Assembly: GCA_028709085.1 (NCBI GenBank)
Contig: JAQVXQ010000003.1
Location: forward strand, 1 to 57,402
Direction: 5' to 3'
Length of the DNA stretch: 57,402 nucleotides
From: Salinivirgaceae bacterium
GTDB taxonomy: Bacteria; Bacteroidota; Bacteroidia; Bacteroidales; Salinivirgaceae
Below the pieces are notes generated by a model that worked only from the letters and a program-made list of their open reading frames with translations, was not told where the DNA came from and made no database searches. Positions 1 to 8,697 of this stretch are shown in pieces (within the stretch, counting starts at the first letter, position 1; every line of letters begins with the position of its first letter). The position numbers and the translations under genes are program-made.

Positions 1-1078
1 CAAAACAATCTTCAAGGCCTCCACCACCATCAAAGTCAGTTCCAATACCAACGTGGTCAATTCCTGCTACTTTAACCATATGATCGATATGATCAACCGC
101 ATCGGAAACGGTGGCTAATAAAGGCGGAAAATTTATGTCAATCTGATACCAATCTTCAAGACCTAACTTACGCTCCTCTTCGGCATAATTAGACCACTCG
201 GAGTGCTTTGCCCAAAAAGCCTTTATAGCACTATCACGTTCAGCGCTTTGCTGGTGTTCTTTCACATAATCACTCAATATGCACATTTGTACCACGCCGC
301 CATTTTTGGCTAAGGCTTTTAACATATCATCGTTTAAATTGCGCGGATGGTTGCATAAAGCCCGCGCACAAGAGTGTGAGGCAATTATTGGATGTTTACT
401 CAATTTCAAAACATCATAAAAAGCAGAATCGGATGCGTGCGAAACATCAATCATGATTCCCAATTGATTCATTCGCTCAACCACCTTTTCGCCAAAAGCC
501 GATAAACCATTAAACTCTGCACCATTTTGATCGGTCGATGAATCGGAAATGTCATTATTTTTGGTGTGAACAAGAGTAATATAACGAGCACCTAAGTCGT
601 AAAAGTGATTGATATTATCCAGATTGTCGCCGATGGGATATCCATTTTCTATTCCAAAATAGATTGCCCGCTTGCCTTTTCGCTCAAGGATATATCCGTG
701 CTCTGCGGTAGTGGCAATTTCGGCTTTTTCACTATTGAGTTCCACGGCTGTTTGCGATGCTTTGAAAATCTGTTCCGCTTTTGCAAAAGCACTAGCATAG
801 CCAACACTATCGCGTTCACCTTGTCCAATAAACACGGCGAAAAACACCGCATCTAAACCGCCTTTTTCCATACGAGGAATATCAATCTTGCCTTCTCCTT
901 TGCGTCCATCGTGTTCAATTCCAATATTAAAATCAGTATTAAAGAACTTTAGTGGAGTATCGGTATGTGAATCAATTGTAAACACATTATGATGAATTTC
1001 AGATGCCTTTTCTTCCATGGTCTGGCAGGATGAAAACAGGAGAACACCTGCTGAAAAGAGGGTGAAAATTTTATACAT
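1..1078 (-). CDS. Membrane dipeptidase (peptidase M19) lipoprotein, 3' end outside window
   Basis: A zinc dipeptidase of family M19, expected to hydrolyse dipeptides in the periplasm or at the outer surface. About 359 residues are in the window and the C-terminus lies beyond base 1. The start at 1078 gives a hydrophobic signal ending in a lipobox (LFSSC, Cys18), so the protein is probably lipid-anchored. The metal-site motifs of the family are visible: DSHTDTP near residue 37 (H38, D40), FGIENG with the bridging Glu, DVSHAS and SHSCARA with later His ligands, and the terminal GTDFDGGGG block. Expression is monocistronic as far as can be seen. A weak promoter box (TACCTTTA, 1101-1108 on the minus strand) lies 23 bases upstream. 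Family assignment is firm; the exact substrate is not determined. Confidence 0.93.
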   Translation of the reverse strand, partial: MYKIFTLFSAGVLLFSSCQTMEEKASEIHHNVFTIDSHTDTPLKFFNTDFNIGIEHDGRKGEGKIDIPRMEKGGLDAVFFAVFIGQGERDSVGYASAFAKAEQIFKASQTAVELNSEKAEIATTAEHGYILERKGKRAIYFGIENGYPIGDNLDNINHFYDLGARYITLVHTKNNDISDSSTDQNGAEFNGLSAFGEKVVERMNQLGIMIDVSHASDSAFYDVLKLSKHPIIASHSCARALCNHPRNLNDDMLKALAKNGGVVQMCILSDYVKEHQQSAERDSAIKAFWAKHSEWSNYAEEERKLGLEDWYQIDINFPPLLATVSDAVDHIDHMVKVAGIDHVGIGTDFDGGGGLEDCF

Positions 1079-1409
1079 ATCTATGGTTTTTATTTTGGCC
1101 TAAAGGTAAAAATAAATTATTGGGTTTTTACCGTATAACTGTTTTAACGTTCAATGTATTAGAAACAGGATTACAACGAAATAACGACAATCAAAATTAA
1201 AAAACATATAGAGAAAATTTAGCCCTGTCAACCTTTCTGCTAGTTGCGAAACAGGACTAAAGCCCTTTACTTCAACAAATTAACCAATCAGAGTCCACCT
1301 AGTATAATCGTAGGATAGAATTTTGCTTTTGCATATTTTACAGAAATAAAAACGGAAATACTATACAAAAAAGCAGATGCTCTAAAAACCATTTGTCGGT
1401 AGATTGTAA
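1079..1409. other. Divergent intergenic region
   Basis: This AT-rich spacer separates the dipeptidase (leftward) from the hypothetical gene at 1440 (rightward). It contains a 10-base imperfect inverted repeat (1219-1228 with 1251-1260, one mismatch that becomes a G:U pair in minus-strand RNA) without a following T-run. The only long reading frame here is a minus-strand frame at 1288-1626 that overlaps the neighbouring gene and lacks protein-like character. I see no RNA gene. Confidence 0.5.
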
Positions 1410-1431
1410 TATATTTGTGATCAAAATCACT
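1410..1431 (+). promoter_or_regulatory. Promoter -7 box overlapped by a CRP/FNR-like palindrome
   Basis: TATATTTG at 1410-1417 matches the Bacteroidota -7 consensus TAnnTTTG. A TTTG at 1392-1395 is present but only 14 bases away, closer than usual. Overlapping the box is TGTGA-N6-TCACT (1416-1431), which contains a perfect inverted repeat GTGAT/ATCAC with a 4-base spacer. This has the layout of a CRP/FNR-family operator, and its position on the transcription start would fit repression. The next ATG is at 1440, giving a leader of about 16 bases. Confidence 0.5.
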
Positions 1432-1439
1432 ATATAGAG

Positions 1440-2150
1440 ATGAAACACACGAAACTAAACACAAATTGGAACGCTGATCCAAATAATCCAGAACCAACGA
1501 TTTCACTGATTGAGAATGGAATAGAACTCTCCTTTTTATTAGATTCAACTGCGTTTGAGCATATCGACAAAGAGGATATGGGTAGTTTGGAGTTTCAAAA
1601 TGTGTTTGCCTACCGATTAGAGTCAACCAATAATGAAGACTCGTCTAGCAATCAATTTCGGTTTAAAAACGACCAATTGCCTCGGGGAGCGTTTTACGAA
1701 CTCGTAAACTCAAAATGGGACAGCAATTTCCCCAACGACAAAATCGTTGTAAATGAATCGATTAATAAAAAAGAGATACGCCATTTTGTCTTCTTCTTAG
1801 GGAATACTATATTTGAGTGTCTAGCAACAGATTATCAATTTAATTATAAAAACAACTTAATCGAGATTCTGGATGAGAAATATCCAAAGGGATATCTAAA
1901 TCATTACATCTCCATGTTTACTTCGCAGTTTAGCAAACCCACCATCGACAATTTTAAAATCTACACCGATTTGTACATACAAATGGAGAGCAAAAAGGAG
2001 TTTATTGATCTGAAAAACGAACTTAAAAACATTAAGAAAAATAACGATTTGAGTCTATATCTGAAATTCGCCAACAGATTTGAGATAATTGGCTTTGGGA
2101 TAAAACAACTCAATGATATGATTAAGGTGATTGAAAATCATAACATTTAA
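1440..2150 (+). CDS. Hypothetical cytosolic protein, 236 aa
   Basis: I do not recognise a named family, although the first ~145 residues resemble a common Bacteroidota family of unknown function (opening LNTNWNADPNNPEP, then a block with YRLESTN and LPRGAFYELVNSKW, then IRHFVFFLGNTIFECLA). There is no signal peptide or membrane segment, so it is probably cytosolic. Residues from about 165 to the end are helical, rich in Lys/Asn, and look like a separate domain. The start at 1440 is set by the promoter box ending at 1417. No partner gene is adjacent: lptB begins 161 bases downstream. The codon usage and a regulated-looking promoter support a real gene. Any link to immunity or toxin-antitoxin proteins would be speculation. 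Confidence 0.75.
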   Translation: MKHTKLNTNWNADPNNPEPTISLIENGIELSFLLDSTAFEHIDKEDMGSLEFQNVFAYRLESTNNEDSSSNQFRFKNDQLPRGAFYELVNSKWDSNFPNDKIVVNESINKKEIRHFVFFLGNTIFECLATDYQFNYKNNLIEILDEKYPKGYLNHYISMFTSQFSKPTIDNFKIYTDLYIQMESKKEFIDLKNELKNIKKNNDLSLYLKFANRFEIIGFGIKQLNDMIKVIENHNI

Positions 2151-2311
2151 AAAATATGGCAATAGTTCAATTGTCAATTATAAGGGGGGAACAAAAAAAG
2201 AGTCCATTTGCACGTCACAAATTTATGGACCTTTCAGGAAGGAAGGTTATAGCGATAAAAGATTTTGCGTATCTTTACCCACATTAATAAAAACAAAACA
2301 CATCTAAATTC

Positions 2312-3040
2312 ATGCGATTAAACGCGGTAAATTTAATTAAACGATACGGGAAAAGAACGGTTGTACGAGGCGTAAACGTGGAGGTTAACCAAGGGGAAAT
2401 TGTTGGTCTTCTGGGCCCTAACGGAGCTGGGAAAACCACCACATTCTACATGATCGTTGGACTTATAAAACCAAATTCAGGGAAAATATTTGTTGACAAC
2501 GAGGAGATTACAAACGAACCGGTCTATTTGCGAGCAAAACGGGGCGTGGGCTACTTGGCGCAAGAAGCTTCCGTATTTCGAAAGTTAAGTGTCGAGGACA
2601 ATATAACCGCCGTAATGGAGATGGCAGGCTACAGCAAAGAGTATCGACAAGATAAACTGGAGGACTTGCTTGATGAATTTGGACTGCAACGGATTCGAAA
2701 GAGCCTTGGGGTTCAACTGTCAGGTGGAGAACGTCGCAGAACTGAAATTGCACGCGCTCTAGCCATTGATCCAAAGTTTATTTTGCTCGACGAGCCTTTT
2801 GCAGGCGTTGATCCCATTGCAGTTCAGGACATACAAGAGATTGTATATAAACTAAAAGAGAAAAACATTGGGATATTAATCACCGACCACAATGTTCACG
2901 AAACGCTTAGTATTACCGACAGAGCTTACCTCCTATTCAACGGCTCGATTCTAAAAGCCGGAACCGCCGAAGAGCTTAGCCTCGACGAGCAAGTTCGCAA
3001 AGTATATTTAGGGGAAAACTTTGTCCTACGAAAAAAATAG
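2312..3040 (+). CDS. lptB: LPS export ABC transporter ATP-binding protein LptB
   Basis: LptB is the cytoplasmic ATPase that, with LptFG, extracts lipopolysaccharide from the inner membrane and pushes it along the Lpt bridge. The 242-residue length is typical. Walker A is GPNGAGKT (35-42), the Q-loop is YLAQEASVFRKL (about 81-92), the signature is LSGGE (136-140), Walker B is FILLDEP (157-162), and the H-loop His is in LITDHNVHET. RKLSVEDNI and the C-terminal EEL..DEQVRKVYLGE segment are characteristic of LptB rather than of other ABC ATPases. A promoter-like TATCTTTA lies at 2270-2277. The DUF5686 gene follows 34 bases later, so both may share a transcript and both concern the outer membrane. 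Confidence 0.96.
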   Translation: MRLNAVNLIKRYGKRTVVRGVNVEVNQGEIVGLLGPNGAGKTTTFYMIVGLIKPNSGKIFVDNEEITNEPVYLRAKRGVGYLAQEASVFRKLSVEDNITAVMEMAGYSKEYRQDKLEDLLDEFGLQRIRKSLGVQLSGGERRRTEIARALAIDPKFILLDEPFAGVDPIAVQDIQEIVYKLKEKNIGILITDHNVHETLSITDRAYLLFNGSILKAGTAEELSLDEQVRKVYLGENFVLRKK

Positions 3041-3074
3041 ATAACCTCCACAGATCATCAACGAACGATTTACA

Positions 3075-5555
3075 ATGAGGATTTTCATACTACTTCTTTT
3101 TCTTTTGTGTCAACTATCCTCCGTTGCCCAACTCACTAAAGTCAGAGGTCAAATAAAAGATGTCTCGACTGGTGAGGCTATGCCTTTCGTAAATATATCG
3201 TTCACAAACACCTCGATTGGTGTAATTTCCGATATTGAAGGAAATTATTACATTGAAACCCGAAACAAAGTAGACAGTATCGTATTCTCCTATGTTGGAT
3301 ATCAGAAAGAATCGAGGCCCATAAGGGCGAATGCGTTTCAAGAGATGTACATAAATTTGACCCCGCTCGCCATTTCACTTCAGGAAATTATTATTCGTCC
3401 CGAAAAAAACCCTGCACTGATACTCCTAGACTCGTTAAATAAATATAGAAAAGAGAATAATCCGGATAGATTGGAAAACTGGGAGTCGGAGATATACAAT
3501 AAAATGGAGTTTGACATCAGTAACATTGGTGATGATTTTAAAAATAATCGACTTTTAAAACAATTCAAATTCGTATTTGAGTACATGGACACGTCGGTCA
3601 TCAGCGGAAAAAACTACTTGCCCATTTTTATCACAGAAACCGTTTCAAATCTGCATTATCAGAAAAACCCAAAAAAAGAGAAAGAGATCATTAAAGCATC
3701 GAACATCAGTGGCGTAAAAGACGATCAATTATCCCAGTTTATGGGACAGATGTATCTGAAGGTCAATCCATACGACAATTTCATTCAGCTTTTCGGAAAA
3801 GGATTTGTGAGCCCAATTGCACGATTTGGTCCCCTTTATTACAAATATTATTTAATCGACAGTTCGTGTATCGACAATAAATGGTGCTATCAAATATCAT
3901 ACTTACCACGGCAAAAACAACAACCCACATTTTCAGGCGACTTTTGGATTCACGACACCACCTATGCCCTATGTAGAATAAATGCCCGAATAGCCCAAGA
4001 TGCCAACTTAAACTTTGTAAACGACTTGGTTTTCAGTCTCGACTACGAGCATGTAAACGACAGTATTTGGTTTGCAAAACTCGAAAACACGTTTATCGAT
4101 TTCAATATATCGGATCGCACCTCCGGAATATTTGGAAAAAAAACAACGTCATACAAAAATACCCGTTTTGATGTTTTGAGGGACGAAAAATTTTTCAATC
4201 CACAACTCGGACAAGAACTCATAACTCTGGATGGAATTAACGATTTAGCTCCCGACAAATGGGTGGAGATGCGGCATTTGAATTTGACCGAAAAAGAGAT
4301 TCAAATTTTCGACATGGTGGACAGCATTAAGCAAGTACCCATATTCAAAACATGGGTCGATGTAATTAACACGGTTATAAAGGGATATTATATAATTGGG
4401 CTGTTTGAAATCGGTCCTTATTATAAACTCTATAGTTTTAATGCCATTGAAGGAAATCGGTTTCGATTTGGAGGTAGAACCAGCAACGACCTGAGCAAGA
4501 AGGTGTTATTCACGGGTCATGTTGCCTACGGCGATAAAGATAAGCGGTGGAAGTTTGCGCAAGGCGGTCTTTACATGTTCAATAAAAACCCTCGACGCTC
4601 CGCCGGATGGGACATAAAACACGATATCGAACAACTGGGAATTAGCCAAAATGCCTTCACACAAGACAACATACTCGCCTCCTTTTTGCGCCGAACATAC
4701 AATAAAAAACTAACCCTTGTTGACGAAATTCAACTCTATATTGAACATGAATGGTATCAGGGATTATCAAACAAGGTTAACATTAAAAGTCGGCAAATAT
4801 GGGCAACACAATATGTTCCATTTATTGTTGATAATTTCAACGACAACACAATAAAAGAATTAAATGTTATTCCAACCACCGAAATCACAGTAAATACCCG
4901 TTACGCATACAACGAAAAGTTTATAATGGGCGAATTTGAACGGGTTAGTTTAGGCACCCATTATCCCATTTTCAACCTCGATTTAACGGCAGGAATTAAA
5001 GGTATTCTCAACAGTCAATACGATTATTATCGAATCCATGCCAGTATTGACCATGGTTTCAACATTAACCCAATAGGCCGATTCCGCTACATTCTCGACG
5101 GCAGTTTTTACATTGGAACAGCTCCCTATCCGTTACTTCAAATCCACGAAGGAAACGAAACCTACTCCTTCGATGACTATGCTTTTAACATGATGAATTA
5201 CTACGAATTTGCTTCCGATAAATATTTAAGTTTGCTAGTAGAGCATCATTTCGATGGATTCTTTTTCAATCGAGTGCCGTTTTTCAGGAAACTAAAATGG
5301 CGAGAGGTAGTTTCTGCAAAAAGTCTTATTGGTAGAGTAAGTGAAAAAAACCTGAATGCGATGCGTTTCCCCGATGGAATGCGCCAGCTAAGCAAACCCT
5401 ATGGCGAAGCAAGTATTGGAATTGAAAATATTTTCAGACTATTCCGAATCGATGCCATGTGGCGTTTATCGTACCTTTCGCAACCTGCGGGTTCGGAAAA
5501 TATGCCTACGATCCCCCGATTTGGCATTCGTGCCCAAATGAAATTTGAGTTTTAA
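3075..5555 (+). CDS. DUF5686 outer-membrane protein with carboxypeptidase-regulatory-like N-terminus
   Basis: A large exported protein of 826 residues. Residues 1-18 form a signal peptide (cleavage after SSVAQ is plausible). Residues about 20-105 are a carboxypeptidase-D regulatory-like beta-sandwich (VRGQIKDVSTGEAMPFVNI, then SDIEGNYYI and FSYVGYQKES), the fold used at the N-terminus of many Bacteroidota outer-membrane proteins. The remaining ~700 residues match the DUF5686 family in layout and end in beta-strand-like segments with a final aromatic (FGIRAQMKFEF), as in outer-membrane barrels. The function of the family is not established. It lies 34 bases behind lptB, which suggests a role in envelope building. 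It converges with the kinase gene, with 9 bases between the stops and no visible terminator. Confidence 0.85.
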   Translation: MRIFILLLFLLCQLSSVAQLTKVRGQIKDVSTGEAMPFVNISFTNTSIGVISDIEGNYYIETRNKVDSIVFSYVGYQKESRPIRANAFQEMYINLTPLAISLQEIIIRPEKNPALILLDSLNKYRKENNPDRLENWESEIYNKMEFDISNIGDDFKNNRLLKQFKFVFEYMDTSVISGKNYLPIFITETVSNLHYQKNPKKEKEIIKASNISGVKDDQLSQFMGQMYLKVNPYDNFIQLFGKGFVSPIARFGPLYYKYYLIDSSCIDNKWCYQISYLPRQKQQPTFSGDFWIHDTTYALCRINARIAQDANLNFVNDLVFSLDYEHVNDSIWFAKLENTFIDFNISDRTSGIFGKKTTSYKNTRFDVLRDEKFFNPQLGQELITLDGINDLAPDKWVEMRHLNLTEKEIQIFDMVDSIKQVPIFKTWVDVINTVIKGYYIIGLFEIGPYYKLYSFNAIEGNRFRFGGRTSNDLSKKVLFTGHVAYGDKDKRWKFAQGGLYMFNKNPRRSAGWDIKHDIEQLGISQNAFTQDNILASFLRRTYNKKLTLVDEIQLYIEHEWYQGLSNKVNIKSRQIWATQYVPFIVDNFNDNTIKELNVIPTTEITVNTRYAYNEKFIMGEFERVSLGTHYPIFNLDLTAGIKGILNSQYDYYRIHASIDHGFNINPIGRFRYILDGSFYIGTAPYPLLQIHEGNETYSFDDYAFNMMNYYEFASDKYLSLLVEHHFDGFFFNRVPFFRKLKWREVVSAKSLIGRVSEKNLNAMRFPDGMRQLSKPYGEASIGIENIFRLFRIDAMWRLSYLSQPAGSENMPTIPRFGIRAQMKFEF

Positions 5556-5564
5556 TATCTCCGC

Positions 5565-6905
5565 CTAAAATCGAATTGTAAAAATCGTTTTTCCGGGTTT
5601 GGATACCACGCCAATCGTTCCGCCTTGTGCCCGTATAAGTTGGCGCGATAGTGCCAGTCCAATGCCGGAACCTCCTTGGCGAGTGGTGAAAAATGGGATA
5701 AATATCTTGTCAATAACCTCGGGAAGGATTCCTAACCCATTATCCTCCACTTGTATTACCACGTTTCCAGTGGAATTAAAGTAGGCGCGCATCTTAATTT
5801 TGGGTTTCACTTCGCCATCGACCGCCTGTATTGCATTGTTGAGAAGGTTAATAATGACACGCTCCATCATCGATTCATCGGCAACAATTTCCATATCGGG
5901 AACACTGATATCCAATTTCAATTCGATGTTGTTTTCTCGAATATCGTTTTCATGCAACTTACACAACTCTCTCAAGAAACCTTCCACCTTAAATCGCTCG
6001 AACTTGGGTTGCGATGTTTTGGTCAAATTCCTGTAAGTCTCCACAAACTTAAGCAATCCGGCACTTCGTTTATGAATTGTGTTAATGGCCAGACGGATAT
6101 CGTCCACGTCATCGGGTAAGAATTCCGACTGATTCTGAAACATCCCTTTCAACGTCTCGGTGAGCGACGTTACTGGAGTAATGGAGTTCATTATTTCGTG
6201 CGTTAAAACCCGAATCAGTTTTTGCCACGACTCAATCTCCTGCTCTTCGAGTTCTGACTGGATATTCTGAATACTCACCACCTTAATAACTCCGGACTCT
6301 TGCTTTATTGTTTTGGCATTCACGGAGAGATAAAAAATCTCATCCTCCATTCGTATTTTTATTAACTTCTTTTTTCCATCCTTTAAATCAGAAACAACGT
6401 CAAACAAGGCTTTATCAATGGACTCTAATTGATTAACATTGGTAAAATCACGAAACCCAAAAAGCCGATTTATGGAATTATTGGATATGATTACTTGACC
6501 TCCGGGGCGGAATGCAACCAACCCAATTCCAATGTGTTGGATAATTGTTTTGTAAAAAAAACTTTGCTCTTCTTTATCTTGCTTAATTTCACGGAATTGC
6601 GATAAAATCTCGTCAAAAACGCTGCTTAATTCAGAAAATGCCTTCCCCTGTTCCTGCGAACTGAAATTATAGTTAAACTCCCCAAATCGGATGGCTTCAA
6701 AAAAGGAGGTAAGTTTTTGATTGGTAATACACACCAACTTGTAAACCCAATAGACCTGCAAGGGTATTGACAATAAAAGCAGAATGGCGGTGTAGATGAG
6801 TGAAGTTTTAAACCAAACCCACGAAAACAAAAATATTGTGCATGTCAACAAGGCTATTTGCATAACCATGCGAATCTCGAAACGTTTAAATACCATGTTT
6901 TTCAA
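5565..6905 (-). CDS. Membrane sensor histidine kinase, NtrB/NtrY-like
   Basis: A 446-residue inner-membrane kinase. Two membrane segments lie at about 13-33 and 37-57 with almost no periplasmic loop, so the signal is likely sensed inside the membrane or cytosol. A HAMP-like linker and a PAS region (about 115-215) follow. The H-box is LTHEIMNSITP with phospho-His236, the N-box is NLLNNAIQAV (353-362), the G1 box is EDNGLGI, the F-box is FIPFFTTR, and the G2 box is GGSGIGLAL. The H-box and short ATPase domain are of the NtrB/NtrY kind, which pairs with sigma-54 regulators. Its first 20 bases overlap the 3' end of the upstream response-regulator gene, so the two are translationally coupled and are almost certainly partners. 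Confidence 0.92.
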   Translation of the reverse strand: MKNMVFKRFEIRMVMQIALLTCTIFLFSWVWFKTSLIYTAILLLLSIPLQVYWVYKLVCITNQKLTSFFEAIRFGEFNYNFSSQEQGKAFSELSSVFDEILSQFREIKQDKEEQSFFYKTIIQHIGIGLVAFRPGGQVIISNNSINRLFGFRDFTNVNQLESIDKALFDVVSDLKDGKKKLIKIRMEDEIFYLSVNAKTIKQESGVIKVVSIQNIQSELEEQEIESWQKLIRVLTHEIMNSITPVTSLTETLKGMFQNQSEFLPDDVDDIRLAINTIHKRSAGLLKFVETYRNLTKTSQPKFERFKVEGFLRELCKLHENDIRENNIELKLDISVPDMEIVADESMMERVIINLLNNAIQAVDGEVKPKIKMRAYFNSTGNVVIQVEDNGLGILPEVIDKIFIPFFTTRQGGSGIGLALSRQLIRAQGGTIGVVSKPGKTIFTIRF

Positions 6906-8262
6906 TTCTACGATACAACGATGTACGGGTCAACCCCATTTGTTTTGCAGCAATAGATACATTTCCCTGCGTTTTTTCGAGCACCGATTTTATAACTCTT
7001 TTTTCAATCTCATCGAGATTATAGGTATCTAAATCCATGGCTGAACTTTTAGATTTTTTCGACGGATTCAAAATAAAATCGCTTGGCTCCAATGTATTTC
7101 CCTCACTCATAATAATTGCACGTTCAATGGCATGTTGCAACTCACGAATATTTCCGGGCCAGGTGTACATTTGCAACTCTTTCATGGCAGCAACACTTAT
7201 TTTCCGTATTCGTTTTTTATACTTTCGCAGATAAATATTAAAATAATGTTCCGCCAACAAAGGAATATCATCGGCGCGATCTCTGAGCGGTGGAATATGT
7301 ATTTCAACCGTATTGATTCGATATAGTAAATCCTGTCTAAACTCCGAATTATGAACCATTTCGTAGATATCAGAGTTGGTTGCACAGATTAAACGAATAT
7401 TGATATCGGTAGCTTGGGTGCTTCCCAAACGGACAACTTGCCGACGCTCGATGGCGGTCAAAAGTTTTGCTTGCAACGGAAGCGTCAAATTGCCAATCTC
7501 GTCTAAAAACAATGTTCCACCCGATGCTACTTCAAATCGTCCCTCCTTAGCCTGTTTAGCATCGGTAAAAGCTCCTCGTTCGTATCCAAAAAGTTCGCTC
7601 TCAAACAAGGTTTCGGGAATGGCACCCAAATCAACATTGATAAAGACATCCTCGCTGCGCAAACTACTTCGGTGAAGTGCTCGGGCAACAACCTCTTTTC
7701 CCGTTCCATTTTCACCAAGCACCAAAACACTGGCATCAGTTTTAGCCACTTTGCGAATATTCTCCATGACTTTTTTCATGGATGCCGACTCGCCAATAAA
7801 ATCCTTAAATGGAGTGTCGATACTTTCCGATATATGTTTCACAATATTTCGTTGCTGCGATGTTTCGTTCCGCGATTGTCGCAATCGAATTCCGGCCAAT
7901 ACGGTGGCAAGTATTTTTTCATTCTGCCACGGTTTCAGGATAAAATCAGCAGCTCCAGCCTTTATGGCTCGTACCGCTTTTTCGGTATTTCCATAAGCGG
8001 TAATAAATATAACAACAGCAGCCGGATCGATTTCCAATATTTTTTCGAGCCAAAACAAACCCTCCTGTCCACTTATGGCATCGTGTTTAAAATTCATATC
8101 CAGCAAAATGGCATCAAACTTATTTTTCAGAATATGGGTTTCAATATTTTCGGGGTTTGTCTCCGTAACCACCAAATCGACATGGGATTTAAGAAGTAGT
8201 TTTAATGAGATCAAGATATCTTCATTATCATCGACAACCAATATTTTTCCTTTTTCGTCCAT
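6886..8262 (-). CDS. Sigma-54-dependent response regulator, NtrC family
   Basis: A 458-residue transcription activator. The receiver has acidic residues D11/D12, phospho-acceptor D55 and K110. The AAA+ domain has Walker A GENGTGKE (183-190), Walker B LFLDEIG (251-257) and the sigma-54 contact loop GAFTDA (230-235), where the classical sequence is GAFTGA. The C-terminus carries a Fis-type helix-turn-helix (NVSIAAKQMGLTRTSLYRRI). It therefore hydrolyses ATP to open sigma-54 promoters when phosphorylated by the kinase encoded directly downstream. A 7/8 match to the ordinary promoter box (TAAGATTG, 8303-8310 minus) lies 40 bases upstream, and repeated 9-mers that could be self-binding sites lie further up. 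Its target genes cannot be read from the window. Confidence 0.94.
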   Translation of the reverse strand: MDEKGKILVVDDNEDILISLKLLLKSHVDLVVTETNPENIETHILKNKFDAILLDMNFKHDAISGQEGLFWLEKILEIDPAAVVIFITAYGNTEKAVRAIKAGAADFILKPWQNEKILATVLAGIRLRQSRNETSQQRNIVKHISESIDTPFKDFIGESASMKKVMENIRKVAKTDASVLVLGENGTGKEVVARALHRSSLRSEDVFINVDLGAIPETLFESELFGYERGAFTDAKQAKEGRFEVASGGTLFLDEIGNLTLPLQAKLLTAIERRQVVRLGSTQATDINIRLICATNSDIYEMVHNSEFRQDLLYRINTVEIHIPPLRDRADDIPLLAEHYFNIYLRKYKKRIRKISVAAMKELQMYTWPGNIRELQHAIERAIIMSEGNTLEPSDFILNPSKKSKSSAMDLDTYNLDEIEKRVIKSVLEKTQGNVSIAAKQMGLTRTSLYRRIEKHGI

Positions 8263-8697
8263 AATACTTTTTATTGAGTGCGGTTATTTTATTATCTGTT
8301 GCCAATCTTATTATTTATTGACTATACATTGATGTTCTTCAATTTCGGTGTGAAACATGTCCGCTTTATGTTTGAGACATTGAAATGAAAGGGCTTTTAA
8401 TCGTAGTTGGAAACTAGAACTATACAACATTCATTCTTCATTATGTCTCAAGAGGTAGAACAAAGGAACAAAACTCTCTCGATCAAGAATCTCTTTGCCA
8501 ATGTTTACAAATCGGATTTAAAATCAAGAAGTCCACCTAACGAATATCAATAATTGGATCAAATAACGACCTAAAGATAGGGCATTTGCATTAAAAAACA
8601 ATAGGATTATCGGCAATTCAGCGATAATCCTATTATACAAATTCGAATGTATATATCTCTATTTTATGAGAATCGGGGTATTTACAAGTACCTTTTA
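8263..8697. other. Intergenic region upstream of the response regulator with repeated 9-mers
   Basis: No gene is seen in this 435-base stretch. It holds TTGAGACAT at 8372-8380, its exact inverted copy at 8443-8451, and a 7/9 relative GTGAAACAT at 8350-8358. The first two forward copies are 22 bases apart, about two helical turns. These lie 88-190 bases upstream of the response regulator, where enhancer sites for an activator of this class would be expected. The right end contains the dnaJ terminator. I found no convincing -24/-12 sigma-54 promoter. Confidence 0.45.
8593..8634 (-). terminator. Rho-independent terminator of grpE-dnaJ
   Basis: A perfect 13-bp stem (arms 8600-8612 and 8622-8634, AATAGGATTATCG and its complement) encloses a 9-base loop. 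On the minus strand it is followed, after one G, by six T residues (8593-8598). It lies 64 bases after the dnaJ stop codon. Confidence 0.9.

Noticed and set aside
1219-1260. Inverted repeat upstream of the dipeptidase gene considered as terminator
   Set aside because: The stem has a mismatch, the loop is 22 bases, no T-run follows, and no gene ends there.
1288-1626. Minus-strand reading frame of 112 codons
   Set aside because: It runs across the promoter and first third of the plus-strand gene at 1440 and has no protein-family features.
8290-8312. Possible sigma-54 promoter (TTGGCAAC) before the response regulator
   Set aside because: The -24-like TGGC is present, but the -12 position reads TA instead of GC at the required spacing.
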